Shown in pieces: positions 8,873 through 17,888 of a DNA stretch of 64,000 nt. Origin of the DNA: Gammaproteobacteria bacterium (lineage in GTDB: Bacteria; Pseudomonadota; Gammaproteobacteria; Nevskiales; Nevskiaceae); the NCBI GenBank assembly GCA_022599775.1, contig JAHZLQ010000015.1, positions 1 to 64,000 of the forward strand. The letters run 5' to 3'. A program made the translations under genes and the position numbers. Under the pieces are notes generated by a model. That model was not told the origin of the DNA. It saw only the letters and a list, made by a program, of their open reading frames with translations, and did no database searches. Position 1 is the first letter of the stretch, and each line of letters opens with the position of its first letter.

Positions 8873-9487
8873 CTATTCGGCGAGTTTGAAGGAAATCTTG
8901 GTGCGCACGCCGGGCACTTCGACCGGCTGGCCGTCGATTACGCGGGGTTTGTACTTGTAGCGTTCGGCGGAGCGGATCGCGGAGCGCTCAAACAGGCTGG
9001 AGCTGGATTCGATGACGACCGGGTCGCGCACGGTGCCTTGCCGGGTCACGGTGTATTCGAGAATCACATAGCCTTCCAGGCCCCGGCTCATGGCGGAGCT
9101 GGGGTAGCTGGGGGCGACCTTGACGATCGGCAGGTATTCGCCGTCGGTCACCGACAGGCCGGCGCCGATGCTCAGGTCGAGATTGGCATTGACGTTGGTC
9201 GGGGCGCTGAGCTGGCCGACGGCGGCGTCGCCGTCGATGCTGTCGAAGTCCTGCTGCGGCACGTCCGGCGGTGGGGTGTCGTCCATCTCGGGCTTGTCGG
9301 GCTTTTCGATCTGGCGCTGGGTGCGGATCTCGGCACTGGGCATGACGATGTCGGGCAGCTTCATGCGCTTGTTGTCGTCGAGGTCCTTGTCGGCAAACTC
9401 GATCAGGCTGACCATCAGCAGGATCAGGGCGGCGGTGACCAGCGCCGCCGGGGGCAGGACCAGCAGGGTCCGACTTGCAGCCGTCAT
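8873..9487 (-). CDS. tonB: TonB-family energy transducer
   Basis: 204 residues from the ATG at 9487, chosen for a clear AGGAG 8 bases upstream; 12 extra in-frame codons upstream are non-family. One N-terminal membrane helix (LLVLPPAALVTAALILLMVSL) is followed by a short acidic/proline linker (PDKPEMDDTPPPDVPQQ). The C-terminal TonB domain contains YPSSAMSRGLEGYVILEYTV and a YKPRVIDGQPVEVPGV ending. The proline region is much shorter than in E. coli TonB, as in the TonB proteins of TtpC-type systems. It carries proton-motive energy from ExbBD to outer-membrane receptors. Confidence 0.9.
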   Translation of the reverse strand: MTAASRTLLVLPPAALVTAALILLMVSLIEFADKDLDDNKRMKLPDIVMPSAEIRTQRQIEKPDKPEMDDTPPPDVPQQDFDSIDGDAAVGQLSAPTNVNANLDLSIGAGLSVTDGEYLPIVKVAPSYPSSAMSRGLEGYVILEYTVTRQGTVRDPVVIESSSSLFERSAIRSAERYKYKPRVIDGQPVEVPGVRTKISFKLAE

Positions 9488-9560
9488 TTTGTTTCTCCTA
9501 CTACGGGCCGGCGCATGTCGCACGCCGGCCGCATTGCCGAATCACGCACCAGGCGCATGA

Positions 9561-9974
9561 TCAGCGGTCGTCGGTGGCGAGCGCGATCTGGCTGCCGGGC
9601 ACGACTTCGCGGGCCTGATCGAGCACTTGGGTGAAGGTCTTCATCGAGGCGAGTTCGTCGGCCTGGATGACGACGCCGCCGTTGGGGTTTTCGGCGTGCA
9701 GGCGTTCGATGTTGGCGCGCACCGACAGTACGTCGACCCGGCGGCCGTCCATCCACACGCTGTTGTCGGCGTTGATGGCGACGAGCACGGCGACGTTGTC
9801 CTTCTGCTCGGCGGTGCTGGCTTCGGGCCGGTTGACCTCGACGCCGGTCTCCTTGATGAAGGTGGCGGTGACGATGAAGAAGATCAGCATGATGAAGACG
9901 ACGTCGAGCATCGGCGTCAGGTCGACGGCGGCATCTTCTTCGGCGTCGTCGGGGGTGACGTAGCTACGTGCCAT
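9561..9974 (-). CDS. exbD: ExbD-type biopolymer transport protein
   Basis: 137 residues from the ATG at 9974. The N-terminal cytoplasmic part is acidic, followed by the membrane helix LTPMLDVVFIMLIFFIVTATF. The Asp in PMLDVVF is the conserved proton-path residue. The periplasmic domain (VLVAINADNSVWMDGRRV, GGVVIQADELASMKTFTQVLD) is standard ExbD/TolR. It lies 11 bases after exbB and 73 bases before tonB. Confidence 0.92.
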   Translation of the reverse strand: MARSYVTPDDAEEDAAVDLTPMLDVVFIMLIFFIVTATFIKETGVEVNRPEASTAEQKDNVAVLVAINADNSVWMDGRRVDVLSVRANIERLHAENPNGGVVIQADELASMKTFTQVLDQAREVVPGSQIALATDDR

Positions 9975-9985
9975 ATGTGATGACC

Positions 9986-10525
9986 TCAGGCGGTGTGGTG
10001 GTGCGGTGGCAGTTGTTCGGCAACGCGCTGGCGTCGCTTCTGCACCACTTGCGATAGGTAGATGTTGCCGAAGACGCCGGACAGGGCGGCGACCATGCCG
10101 GCCATCGTGGGGATGGTGGCGCGTGACACGCCGCCGGCCATCGATTGGGCATCGCCGCCGCCGGTGATCGACAGCACGGTAAACACGTCGATCATGCCGG
10201 TGACGGTGCCGAGCAGACCAAACAGGGGACACAGCGCGATCATGACTTTGATCAGGCGCAGGTTCTGTTCGATGCGCACGCGCATCTCGGAGATCAGCTT
10301 GCCGCGGATCGCTTCGGCGTACCAGGAGCTTTTCTCGGCCCGCGATTCCCAGCGCTCGTGGGCTTCGGCCAGCTCACCGCGAAACGGGGCGGTGAGATAC
10401 CAGAAGCGTTCGAGGATCAGCGCCCACATCAAGAAGGTGACGGCGGCGATCACGATCAGGACGGGGCCGCCTGATTCGAAAAAGTGCGCGATCGCCGCTT
10501 CGGCGTCGAGTAGCAGTAGAAACAT
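9986..10525 (-). CDS. exbB: ExbB-type MotA/TolQ/ExbB proton channel protein
   Basis: 179 residues. The first helix is GGPVLIVIAAVTFLMWALILERFWY. Later come the paired TolQ/ExbB helices: ALCPLFGLLGTVTGMIDVF, with its Thr facing the ExbD Asp, and SRATIPTMAGMVAALSGVF. It is the smaller of two ExbB homologues in the operon and forms the proton channel with ExbD. Confidence 0.9.
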   Translation of the reverse strand: MFLLLLDAEAAIAHFFESGGPVLIVIAAVTFLMWALILERFWYLTAPFRGELAEAHERWESRAEKSSWYAEAIRGKLISEMRVRIEQNLRLIKVMIALCPLFGLLGTVTGMIDVFTVLSITGGGDAQSMAGGVSRATIPTMAGMVAALSGVFGNIYLSQVVQKRRQRVAEQLPPHHHTA

Positions 10526-10551
10526 CGTCGGTTCTCCCTCCTGCCGCCGGG

Positions 10552-11952
10552 CTAGCGCCCGGCGCGTTCGGCGACGATGCCGGCGGTCTGCTCTTCGAGC
10601 ACGTGCAGTATCGCGCGCGAGCGGCCGTACAGCCAGCTGTGCAGCAGCAGCATCGGGATGGCGACGACCAGGCCCAGCACGGTGGTGACCAGGGCGCTGG
10701 AAATACCGCCGGCCATGGCCTTGGGATCACCGGCGCCGTAGATGGTGATGGCCTGGAAGACGATGATCATGCCGGTGACGGTGCCGAGCAGGCCCATCAG
10801 CGGGGCGACCATGGCGATGATCTTGATCAGGGACAGGCCGCGCTGAATCTCGGGACGTTCCTTGATGATGGCTTCGCCGAGCTTGAGCTCGAGGGTTTCG
10901 ACGTCGTCGTTGGCATGCGCTTCGCCGGCGAGGATGACGCGGCCCAGGGGGTTGTCGTCGCTGGCGGTGCCGGCCTTGCGCTGGCGGTTGACCTTGGCGG
11001 ACAGGGCGGACAGGGCGAGCAGGCGCCAAATGGCGACGAGCAGGCCGAAAATGCCGACGGCGGTGATGATGTAGCCGACGATCTGGCCTTGCTGCCAGCG
11101 CTCGGTGAGCGTGGGGGTGTCGATCAGGGCTTTGAGGTAACCGCCGCCGGCGGCGCCGGTGGGGTCGATGCCGACCGGGGTGAAGCCGGTATCGGCCGCC
11201 TGCAGGTCTTCGGCACCGCTGGCGACGCCGGCGGGCTGACGCGACAGGACGGAGACGCTGCCGGTGGCGTCGTCGTAGGCGAGGTAGTCGCCGTTGGAGA
11301 CGAGCTGGTACAGGCCGATGCGCACGACTTCGCGGCCGGCGTCGGTGCCGACCTGGGTCGGGTATTTGACGGTCTGGCCGGAGGCGGTGAGCTCGCGGTG
11401 CATTTCAAACCAGAGCTGCTCGATCTCGGCGACGGTCGGCAGGTCGGTGTCGTCGTTCATCTTCTCGATGAGGTTTTCGAGAAATTCCTGTCGGTCCGGG
11501 TACTGGGTGGAGGTGATGGAGCTCTTGAAGCGGCTGCGCAGGTCGCCGGCGGCGCCGGTGAGGTGACCAAACAGTTCTTTGAGGGCGCCGAGGCGTTCGT
11601 TACGCTGGGCACGCGCTTCTTCGACCTTGATCTCGTTGGCGTTGAAGGTCTTTTCCAAGCTGGCGCTGCGCGCTTCGAGCTGGTTGATCGTCTGCTCGGC
11701 TTCGCGGATCAGTCGGTCCTGCTGGGCGGCGTCGGCGCGGAAGGCGGCTTCGCGCTTCTGGTTGTCGGCGGCGTCGCGCGAGCGGCCCTGGCGCACTTCG
11801 TTGAGCAGCTTTTGCATGGACAGGTCGTCGCTCTGGGCGGCGGCCGGCAGGCTGATGCCACTCCCGATCAGGGCGGCGCCGAGCAGCAGGCTGCTCAGCA
11901 GACGTGGGGCCGGACGGGAGGTCTTCATGGAGGACGTGTGGGAAAAAATCAT
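10552..11952 (-). CDS. TtpC-type MotA/TolQ/ExbB protein with long periplasmic N-terminus
   Basis: 466 residues. A signal-like segment is followed by a coiled-coil periplasmic region (about 40-140: RDAADNQKREAAFRADAAQQ, EQTINQLEARSASLEKTF). The channel domain follows: GYIITAVGIFGLLVAIWRLL, APLMGLLGTVTGMIIVFQAI, SSALVTTVLGLVVAIPMLLL. This layout matches TtpC of Vibrio-type TonB systems, an extra ExbB-like component essential there. The ATG at 11952 overlaps the previous stop (ATGA) and has GGAGG 8 bases upstream. ATG 11928 is an alternative. Confidence 0.88.
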   Translation of the reverse strand: MIFSHTSSMKTSRPAPRLLSSLLLGAALIGSGISLPAAAQSDDLSMQKLLNEVRQGRSRDAADNQKREAAFRADAAQQDRLIREAEQTINQLEARSASLEKTFNANEIKVEEARAQRNERLGALKELFGHLTGAAGDLRSRFKSSITSTQYPDRQEFLENLIEKMNDDTDLPTVAEIEQLWFEMHRELTASGQTVKYPTQVGTDAGREVVRIGLYQLVSNGDYLAYDDATGSVSVLSRQPAGVASGAEDLQAADTGFTPVGIDPTGAAGGGYLKALIDTPTLTERWQQGQIVGYIITAVGIFGLLVAIWRLLALSALSAKVNRQRKAGTASDDNPLGRVILAGEAHANDDVETLELKLGEAIIKERPEIQRGLSLIKIIAMVAPLMGLLGTVTGMIIVFQAITIYGAGDPKAMAGGISSALVTTVLGLVVAIPMLLLHSWLYGRSRAILHVLEEQTAGIVAERAGR

Positions 11953-12758
11953 TGGGCGGCCTCCGGGGCGGGGATCGGGAGGGTGATGAGCTCGATGGAG
12001 GCTTGTTTCTTGGCCATGCGGATACCCTGGCGCACGCTGTTGCGGTAGCTCGACGGCAGGGTTTCCCAGGCTTCGCTCTGGCGGTTCCAGACGGCGGTGG
12101 TGCCGGCGTCGGGGGTCTGGGCGACCAGGGTGACGCGGCCGAAGCGCAGGATGTCGGCTTCCTGGTCTTCGCCGTCGATCTTGATGATGTCGTGGTAGGC
12201 GTCGATCTTGCGGCCGTAGTCCATTTCGATCTGGTAGGCCTCGATCACCTGGCGGAATTTCTCGGCCACCGAAACGTCGGACCGCGCGAGGCTTTTCTGC
12301 ACGTAGCCGATGCGGTCGCGACGCTCGGTTTCGTGGAACGGCAGGTCGATGTCGATGAAGTCGGACAGCGCCCCTTCCATGCGGGTGATCAGCGGCAGCA
12401 TCTGGCGCTCGATCTGGGCGACCTGCTCCACCGAGCCCTGGAATTGCTCGATCAGGGCGGTCTGGCCCTGCACCTGGGTGGAAAGCTGCTCGTTGTACTG
12501 CTCAAGCCCTTCGATCTGCTTGAGCAGCGCACGGTACTTGATCAGCTTGCCTTGCTTGGCGTCCACCACCTGGTCGATCTTGGCCTGCGAGGCCTTGCCT
12601 TCGGCTGCCTTCGCTTCGCCGGTTTCCAGGACTTGGTCGATGGTCTGGGCCATTGCCAGGGGAGACAGTGTGAGCAGAACCGTGGCCAACCACGGAGTGG
12701 CACGAAGTCCGTGTCTGCTGGAATGGCGCTGTCCGCCGCCGATCGTTGTAAACCTCAT
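11949..12758 (-). CDS. DUF3450 periplasmic coiled-coil protein
   Basis: 269 residues and first gene of the TonB operon. A signal peptide (cleavage near LSPLAMAQ) is followed by a long coiled coil (IDQVLETGEAKAAEGKASQ to IEQFQGSVEQVAQIERQML). The conserved DUF3450 core follows (DFIDIDLPFHETERRDRI, EAYQIEMDYGRKIDAY, GRVTLVAQTPDAGTTAVW). In several gammaproteobacteria DUF3450 proteins sit just before ttpC and are inferred to act with it in the periplasm. No biochemical activity is known to me. Confidence 0.85.
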   Translation of the reverse strand: MRFTTIGGGQRHSSRHGLRATPWLATVLLTLSPLAMAQTIDQVLETGEAKAAEGKASQAKIDQVVDAKQGKLIKYRALLKQIEGLEQYNEQLSTQVQGQTALIEQFQGSVEQVAQIERQMLPLITRMEGALSDFIDIDLPFHETERRDRIGYVQKSLARSDVSVAEKFRQVIEAYQIEMDYGRKIDAYHDIIKIDGEDQEADILRFGRVTLVAQTPDAGTTAVWNRQSEAWETLPSSYRNSVRQGIRMAKKQASIELITLPIPAPEAAQ

Positions 12759-13497
12759 ACCCGTCTTTCCTCCGACTGAATCACTTGATTAGGGGTGTTG
12801 AAATCGACGGCCGTCGATCCACGCGCGCGACGAGGCACACGCTGTTGCGAAACTCTTGCTTTCGTAACGTGAATCCCGCGCGGCGTGATGCCGACCGACC
12901 CTCGCCCGCTTGCGGGAGAGGGGGGGCCGCTCGCGACTGCGAGCGGTGGGTGAGGGGAACGGCCATGACGCAGGAGATTCATTTTGCGGGGCGCCGCTTG
13001 CGGCATGGCCGTTAACGGGGAGCGCAACGCCAGGCGAAACCTGAACGCTGTGAACGAGGCGGGCCGATTCACCCGTCGCTGTCTATGTGCCACTGAACCC
13101 TCCTCCACGCACCTGATTAACGAAGCTGTTTGCTACGCCTGATGGGTACGAATGCGTCCCGGACGAATCTTGTTTCCATGCTGCTGGCCCGTCGAGTAAT
13201 GCAGGCCGACCGCGCTGGAATGTTCGCTAAGTATGTTCACGCAGACACGCCCCCGGAAACCGGATTTCTGACAGGTCTGCGATGGAGTCCCCGAGTCTTT
13301 CCTCAATCCGGAAATCCTCATTACTACACAGTATAAACGGCGTTGGACGCTTGGCGCAGAGTCTGATCGCGACAAGGGCGCGCCTCGCGGCACTGATACC
13401 GCCATAGCCCCCGGGCTTTCGCCCATCGACGCCACCGATCGCACAAGCGTACTTGGATCACTTGACGATTGCACGACATTTGTTCTGCTATGTTGAA
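12759..13497. other. 739-base intergenic region with GC-rich repeat-like hairpins
   Basis: Lies between the pyruvate carboxylase stop and the start of the TonB operon, both on the minus strand. It should hold the TonB-operon promoter and the carboxylase 3' end. At 12900-12957 are two adjacent hairpins: CCCGC/GCGGG, and CCGCTCGC (12927-12934) pairing with GCGAGCGG (12939-12946). They lie in a CCCTCGCCC...GTGAGGG context typical of dispersed genomic repeats. No Fur-box-like sequence was evident. Short open frames here lack coding character. Confidence 0.5.
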
Positions 13498-16400
13498 TTA
13501 ATGTCCTGGCTTGGCTACTGGCTCGAATTCAATCAGTAGGTCTTTGGCAGACACGACGCTGCCAGGAGCAACCAGCACCTGCGCGATCTTGCCGCCATGC
13601 GGCGCCGCTACCAGCGTTTCCATTTTCATCGCTTCGAGCGCGAGCAGCACCTCGCCCTTGTCGACGATATCTCCCGGCTTGACCGCAACGCGGGAGATCA
13701 TGCCCGGCATCGGCGCCCCAATTTGATCGGGATTGCCGTCCCCCGCCTTGGGGTGCTCGGACTGTGCCTTGGCGCCGGCTTTGGCGACGTTGACGGTACG
13801 GGGCTGGCCATTCAATTCATAGAACAGTTTCTCGCCCGCGCTGGTTTCCGCGCGGCCCTGCAGTCGAATGATCAGCGCCTTGCCGCGGTCGATCTCGACG
13901 CTGATTTCCTCGCCCTCACGCAGACCGTAGAAGAACGTGCTGGTCGGCAGGCGCGCGACTTCGCCGTACTGTGACTGGTGTGCCACAAAATCGGCGTAGA
14001 CCTTCGGGTACATCAGGTGAGAGGCGAGTTCGCGATCGCTCAGCTCACGTTCCAGGGCCTTTCCGACCTCGCTGCGCACGGCTTCCAGATCCACCGCTGG
14101 CAGACTTTTCCCGGGACGCTCGTTCAGCGCCGGCTTGCCGCGCAGAATCTTGTCCTGCAGGGCTGGCGGCCAGCCGTCCGGTGGCAGCCCGAGTTCGCCG
14201 CGGAACAGTTGCACCACTGATTCCGGGAAGTCGATCGGTGTATTCGGGTCCTCGACCTCGGCGGGGGTCAGCCCCTTGGCGACCATGAACAGCGCCATGT
14301 CGCCGACGACCTTGGAGGTCGGGGTGACCTTGACGATGTCGCCGAACATCCGGTTGACGTCGGCGTAGGCCTGCGAAACCTCGGACCAGCGCGAGGCCAG
14401 CCCCAGAGCCCGCGCCTGTTCGCGCAGATTGGTGTACTGGCCGCCCGGCATTTCATGGCGATAGACGTCCGCGGTGCCGGAGCGGATCCCGGCCTCGAAC
14501 GGCGCGTAGTAACGGCGGGTATCTTCCCAGTAGTCCGACAGCATCTGCATCGAACCCAGGTCGATGCCGGGATCGCGATCGCTGCCCGTGAGGCTGGCGG
14601 CGATCGAGCCCAGATTGGGCTGGGAGGTCAGTCCGGACATCGCATCCAGCGCGCCGTCCACGGCGTCGCAACCGGCCTCGATCGCCGCCAGCACGCTGGC
14701 CGCGGCAATCCCGCTGGTGTCATGCGTATGAAAATGCAGCGGCAGGCCGATTTCCTGTTTGAGCGCATGGACCAGTTCACGCGCCGCGCGCGGCTTGCAC
14801 ACGCCGGCCATGTCCTTGATGCCAAGGACGTGCGCGCCGGCCGCTTCCAGCGCCTTGGCCATGTCGATGTAGTACTTGAGATTGAACTTCTGTCGGCCAG
14901 GGTCGAACAGATCGCCGGTGTAGCAAATCGTGCCTTCGCACACCGCACCGGTTTCGATGACGGCGTCCATGGCCACACGCATGTTGTCGACGGAATTCAG
15001 GGAATCGAACACGCGGAAGATGTCGATGCCGTTGGCCGCAGCCTGCCTGACGAAGTATTGCACCACGTTGTCGGCGTAGTTGGTGTAGCCCACGGCGTTG
15101 GCCGAGCGCAGCAGCATCTGCAGCGGCAGGTTCGGCATCGCCTCGCGCAACTGCGCGAGCCGGTCCCAGGGGTCTTCCTTGAGAAATCGCATCGCCACGT
15201 CGAAGGTGGCGCCGCCCCAGCATTCCATCGACAGCAGGTTCGGCAGCAGCCGCGCGTAGTACGGCGCGATTTCCACCAGATCCTTGGTGCGCATGCGTGT
15301 GGCGAACAGTGACTGATGCGCGTCGCGCATGGTGGTGTCGGTCAGGAGCACCTGTTCCTGTTCCTTCATCCACTGCGCGAAGCCGGCGGCGCCGCGTTGC
15401 AACAGGATGTCCCGAGTGCCGCTGGGGACCGGTGTGCCTCGTGGCAGTGTCGGAAGACGTGGGTCGGGCAGCGGCAGGGCAGGTGCTTCGCGTCCCTTCA
15501 TCTCGGGACTGCCGTTGACGACGACTTCGCCGATGAAGCGAAGCAGCTTGGTCGCACGGTCGCGGCGCGGCGTGAACTCGAACAGCTCAGGCGTGCTGTC
15601 GATGAAGCGCGTGATGCATTCACCGGATTTGAACTGCGGGTGATTGATGACGTTTTCGAGGAAGGCGAGATTGGTCGATAGTCCCCGGATTCGAAACTCA
15701 CGCAGGGCGCGATCCATGCGCGCGATCGCGTCGCCCGTGGTCTGGCCGCGTGCGGTGACCTTGACCAGCAGGGAATCGTAGTACGGCGTGACCACCGCGC
15801 CGCCATAGGCCGTGCCGCCATCCAGACGAATGCCGTGGCCGGCGGGACTGCGGTAGGCCAGCAGGCGCCCGTAGTCCGGTGTGAATCCGTTTTCGGGGTC
15901 TTCGGTGGTGACGCGGCATTGCAGGGCGTGGCCTTCGAGACGCACCTGGTCCTGAGTCGGCAAGCCGGGGCGCGCATCCTGTGCGGGCGCGCCGATGTGC
16001 ATGCCCTCCGTAACCAGAATCTGACTCTTGACGATATCGACGCCGGTCACTTCCTCGGTCACCGTGTGCTCGACCTGGATGCGCGGATTGACCTCGATGA
16101 AATAGAAGCGGTCAGTGTCCGCGTCCATCAGGAATTCGACTGTGCCGGCGTGCGAATAGCCAACCTGGCGGCAAAGGCGCAGTGCCGCCTCGCACAACTC
16201 GGACCGCCTTTCAGCGGAAAGATAAGGCGCCGGCGCTCGTTCCACGACCTTCTGATTGCGGCGCTGCACCGAGCAGTCGCGTTCGAACAGGTGAACGATG
16301 TCGCCGTACACATCGCCGAGTACCTGCACTTCCACGTGACGCGCGCGACGCACCAGCTTTTCGACGTAAACCTCATCGTTGCCGAAAGCCGCCTTGGACT

Positions 16401-16992
16401 CGCGGCGTGCGGTCTCCATCTGCGGGCCAAGTTCGGATTCGGACTCGATCACGCGCATGCCGCGCCCGCCGCCGCCCCAGCTGGCTTTCATCATGACCGG
16501 ATAGCCGACCTTGGCAACCAGAGCCTTGCAGGCATCCAGCTCGACCGGGAGTGCTCCGGAGGCCGGCAGGACCGGAACCTGGGCGGCTTCGGCCGCGGTG
16601 CGCGCCGAAACCTTGTCGCCCAGCGTGCGCAGAACGGTAGGGCCGGGACCTATGAAGCGGATGCCGGCCGCCGCGCAGGCTTCGGCGAAATCCGGATTCT
16701 CGGAAAGAAAGCCGTAGCCGGGATGAATGGCATCGGCGCCGGCATCCAGCGCGATGCGAATGATGTCCTTGATGTCCAGATAGGCGGCGATCGGTTTGGC
16801 GCCTTTGCCGACCAGGTAACTCTCGTCGGCCTTGAAACGATGCAGGGCGAAGCGATCTTCATGCGCGTAGATCGCGACTGTGCGAATTCCCATTTCGGCG
16901 GACGCGCGCATCACGCGGATCGAGATCTCTCCACGATTGGCGACCAGCAGTTTGCGGACCGGTGCGTGACCGGCGCCTGCTTGATTGGACAT
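13498..16992 (-). CDS. pyc: Pyruvate carboxylase (single-chain, biotin-dependent)
   Basis: 1164 residues from ATG 16992, which has AGGAG 11 bases upstream; ATG 17022 is an alternative. Carboxylates pyruvate to oxaloacetate. The biotin carboxylase domain runs from VRKLLVANRGEISIRV (about 12-30) through the ATP-grasp (KASWGGGGRGMRV) and HVEVQVLGD / EVNPRIQVEHTVTE. The carboxyltransferase domain starts near 548 (LTDTTMRDAHQSLFATRM, ECWGGATFDVAMRFL). The biotinyl domain at the C-terminus has ALEAMKMETL with the biotinylated Lys. All three domains are on one chain, less common in gammaproteobacteria than the two-subunit form. Monocistronic. Confidence 0.95.
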   Translation of the reverse strand: MSNQAGAGHAPVRKLLVANRGEISIRVMRASAEMGIRTVAIYAHEDRFALHRFKADESYLVGKGAKPIAAYLDIKDIIRIALDAGADAIHPGYGFLSENPDFAEACAAAGIRFIGPGPTVLRTLGDKVSARTAAEAAQVPVLPASGALPVELDACKALVAKVGYPVMMKASWGGGGRGMRVIESESELGPQMETARRESKAAFGNDEVYVEKLVRRARHVEVQVLGDVYGDIVHLFERDCSVQRRNQKVVERAPAPYLSAERRSELCEAALRLCRQVGYSHAGTVEFLMDADTDRFYFIEVNPRIQVEHTVTEEVTGVDIVKSQILVTEGMHIGAPAQDARPGLPTQDQVRLEGHALQCRVTTEDPENGFTPDYGRLLAYRSPAGHGIRLDGGTAYGGAVVTPYYDSLLVKVTARGQTTGDAIARMDRALREFRIRGLSTNLAFLENVINHPQFKSGECITRFIDSTPELFEFTPRRDRATKLLRFIGEVVVNGSPEMKGREAPALPLPDPRLPTLPRGTPVPSGTRDILLQRGAAGFAQWMKEQEQVLLTDTTMRDAHQSLFATRMRTKDLVEIAPYYARLLPNLLSMECWGGATFDVAMRFLKEDPWDRLAQLREAMPNLPLQMLLRSANAVGYTNYADNVVQYFVRQAAANGIDIFRVFDSLNSVDNMRVAMDAVIETGAVCEGTICYTGDLFDPGRQKFNLKYYIDMAKALEAAGAHVLGIKDMAGVCKPRAARELVHALKQEIGLPLHFHTHDTSGIAAASVLAAIEAGCDAVDGALDAMSGLTSQPNLGSIAASLTGSDRDPGIDLGSMQMLSDYWEDTRRYYAPFEAGIRSGTADVYRHEMPGGQYTNLREQARALGLASRWSEVSQAYADVNRMFGDIVKVTPTSKVVGDMALFMVAKGLTPAEVEDPNTPIDFPESVVQLFRGELGLPPDGWPPALQDKILRGKPALNERPGKSLPAVDLEAVRSEVGKALERELSDRELASHLMYPKVYADFVAHQSQYGEVARLPTSTFFYGLREGEEISVEIDRGKALIIRLQGRAETSAGEKLFYELNGQPRTVNVAKAGAKAQSEHPKAGDGNPDQIGAPMPGMISRVAVKPGDIVDKGEVLLALEAMKMETLVAAPHGGKIAQVLVAPGSVVSAKDLLIEFEPVAKPGH

Positions 16993-17156
16993 TTTTATGG
17001 CAGCTCCTGATGGCAGCGCCAAGGATGGATGGGCGCGGCGTCCTCATTATGATGACGTGGCAGTGACGTGCTTGTCGCGTCCCACGGGGATTCAAATCAC
17101 CGGCGGGCCTGTCGACGGGGGGCGAGGCACTGATCAGGTACTCGCGCCCATTCGTC

Positions 17157-17170
17157 GGCATTTTGTTCGC
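17157..17170 (+). promoter_or_regulatory. Possible sigma-54 (-24/-12) promoter before pilV
   Basis: GGCA at 17157 and GC at 17169 are separated by the 10 bases required for a sigma-54 promoter (GG-N10-GC, with TT before the GC element nearly kept). The start codon would be about 20 bases after the predicted transcript start. Match is partial; sigma-54 control is known for the major pilin gene pilA, not established for this operon type. Confidence 0.22.
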
Positions 17171-17200
17171 TCGGATGTTCCGTCCCTTATAAGAACAGGC

Positions 17201-17878
17201 ATGTCATTGACGAATGGATTCGCAGGGCTCGCCTCAAGGCGGGCATTTCGCCCCGACGCATTCGCATCGGCACCGCGCCGTGTTCGTGGCATGACGCTGA
17301 TCGAGATTCTGGTGACGATCTTCGTCACCGGTGTCGGCCTGCTCGGAGTCGCCAATCTTCAGGTCGTGGCCAAGCGGGTCAACTACGAAGCCTTGCAGCG
17401 CACCACCGCCGCAGCCCTGGTGCAGGACATCGCGGAGCGCATGCGCGCCAATCCCTCGAATCTTGCGGCGTATGTCACCGACGACGTGACGGCCCTCACC
17501 GGCACATCCAATTGCGCGGCCTCCGATGGCGGATGCAGCACAGCCGAACTGGCCGTGTTCGATCTGGAACGCTGGCGCCGCAAGCTGGTGGGCGAGGATC
17601 AGGTCGATGCGACGACCGGTGACGAGACTGGCGGTCTGGTGTCACCCACCGGCTGTGTCATCCAAGCCGATACCGGGGTGTATTGGGTGGTCGTGGCGTG
17701 GCGTGGAATGAACGCCGCCGCACCGCCGGATAGCGCAGTGCCGGCCAGCGACCCTTCGCGCAACACCTGCGGGCTGGCGCTGGGCCGCTACGACGATCCG
17801 GATCAGGACGGCAACGACGACCGCATGCGCCGCTTTGTTGCGGTGCCGGTTCTGGCCTCGGACCCTTACCTTGATTGA
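17201..17878 (+). CDS. pilV: PilV, type IV pilus modification / minor pilin
   Basis: 225 residues from ATG 17201. The N-terminal leader is unusually long (about 30 residues) before the class III prepilin site RGMTLIEILVTIFVTGVGLLGVANLQ, where PilD cleaves after Gly and Glu+5 is present. The PilV motif GVGLLGVANLQ is followed by the ALVQDIAERMRANP region typical of the family. It opens the minor-pilin operon. An internal ATG in the RGM position would leave too short a leader, so the upstream ATG was kept. Confidence 0.85.
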   Translation: MSLTNGFAGLASRRAFRPDAFASAPRRVRGMTLIEILVTIFVTGVGLLGVANLQVVAKRVNYEALQRTTAAALVQDIAERMRANPSNLAAYVTDDVTALTGTSNCAASDGGCSTAELAVFDLERWRRKLVGEDQVDATTGDETGGLVSPTGCVIQADTGVYWVVVAWRGMNAAAPPDSAVPASDPSRNTCGLALGRYDDPDQDGNDDRMRRFVAVPVLASDPYLD

Positions 17879-17888
17879 GGGAACCATC

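Noticed and set aside
10603..12048. 481-codon open frame on the plus strand
   Set aside because: Antisense to ttpC, Gly/Asp/Val-rich low-complexity translation, no family.
13109..13497. Short open frames on both strands (13130-13336, 13133-13474)
   Set aside because: No ribosome-binding site, no family similarity and no consistent codon bias; treated as intergenic.
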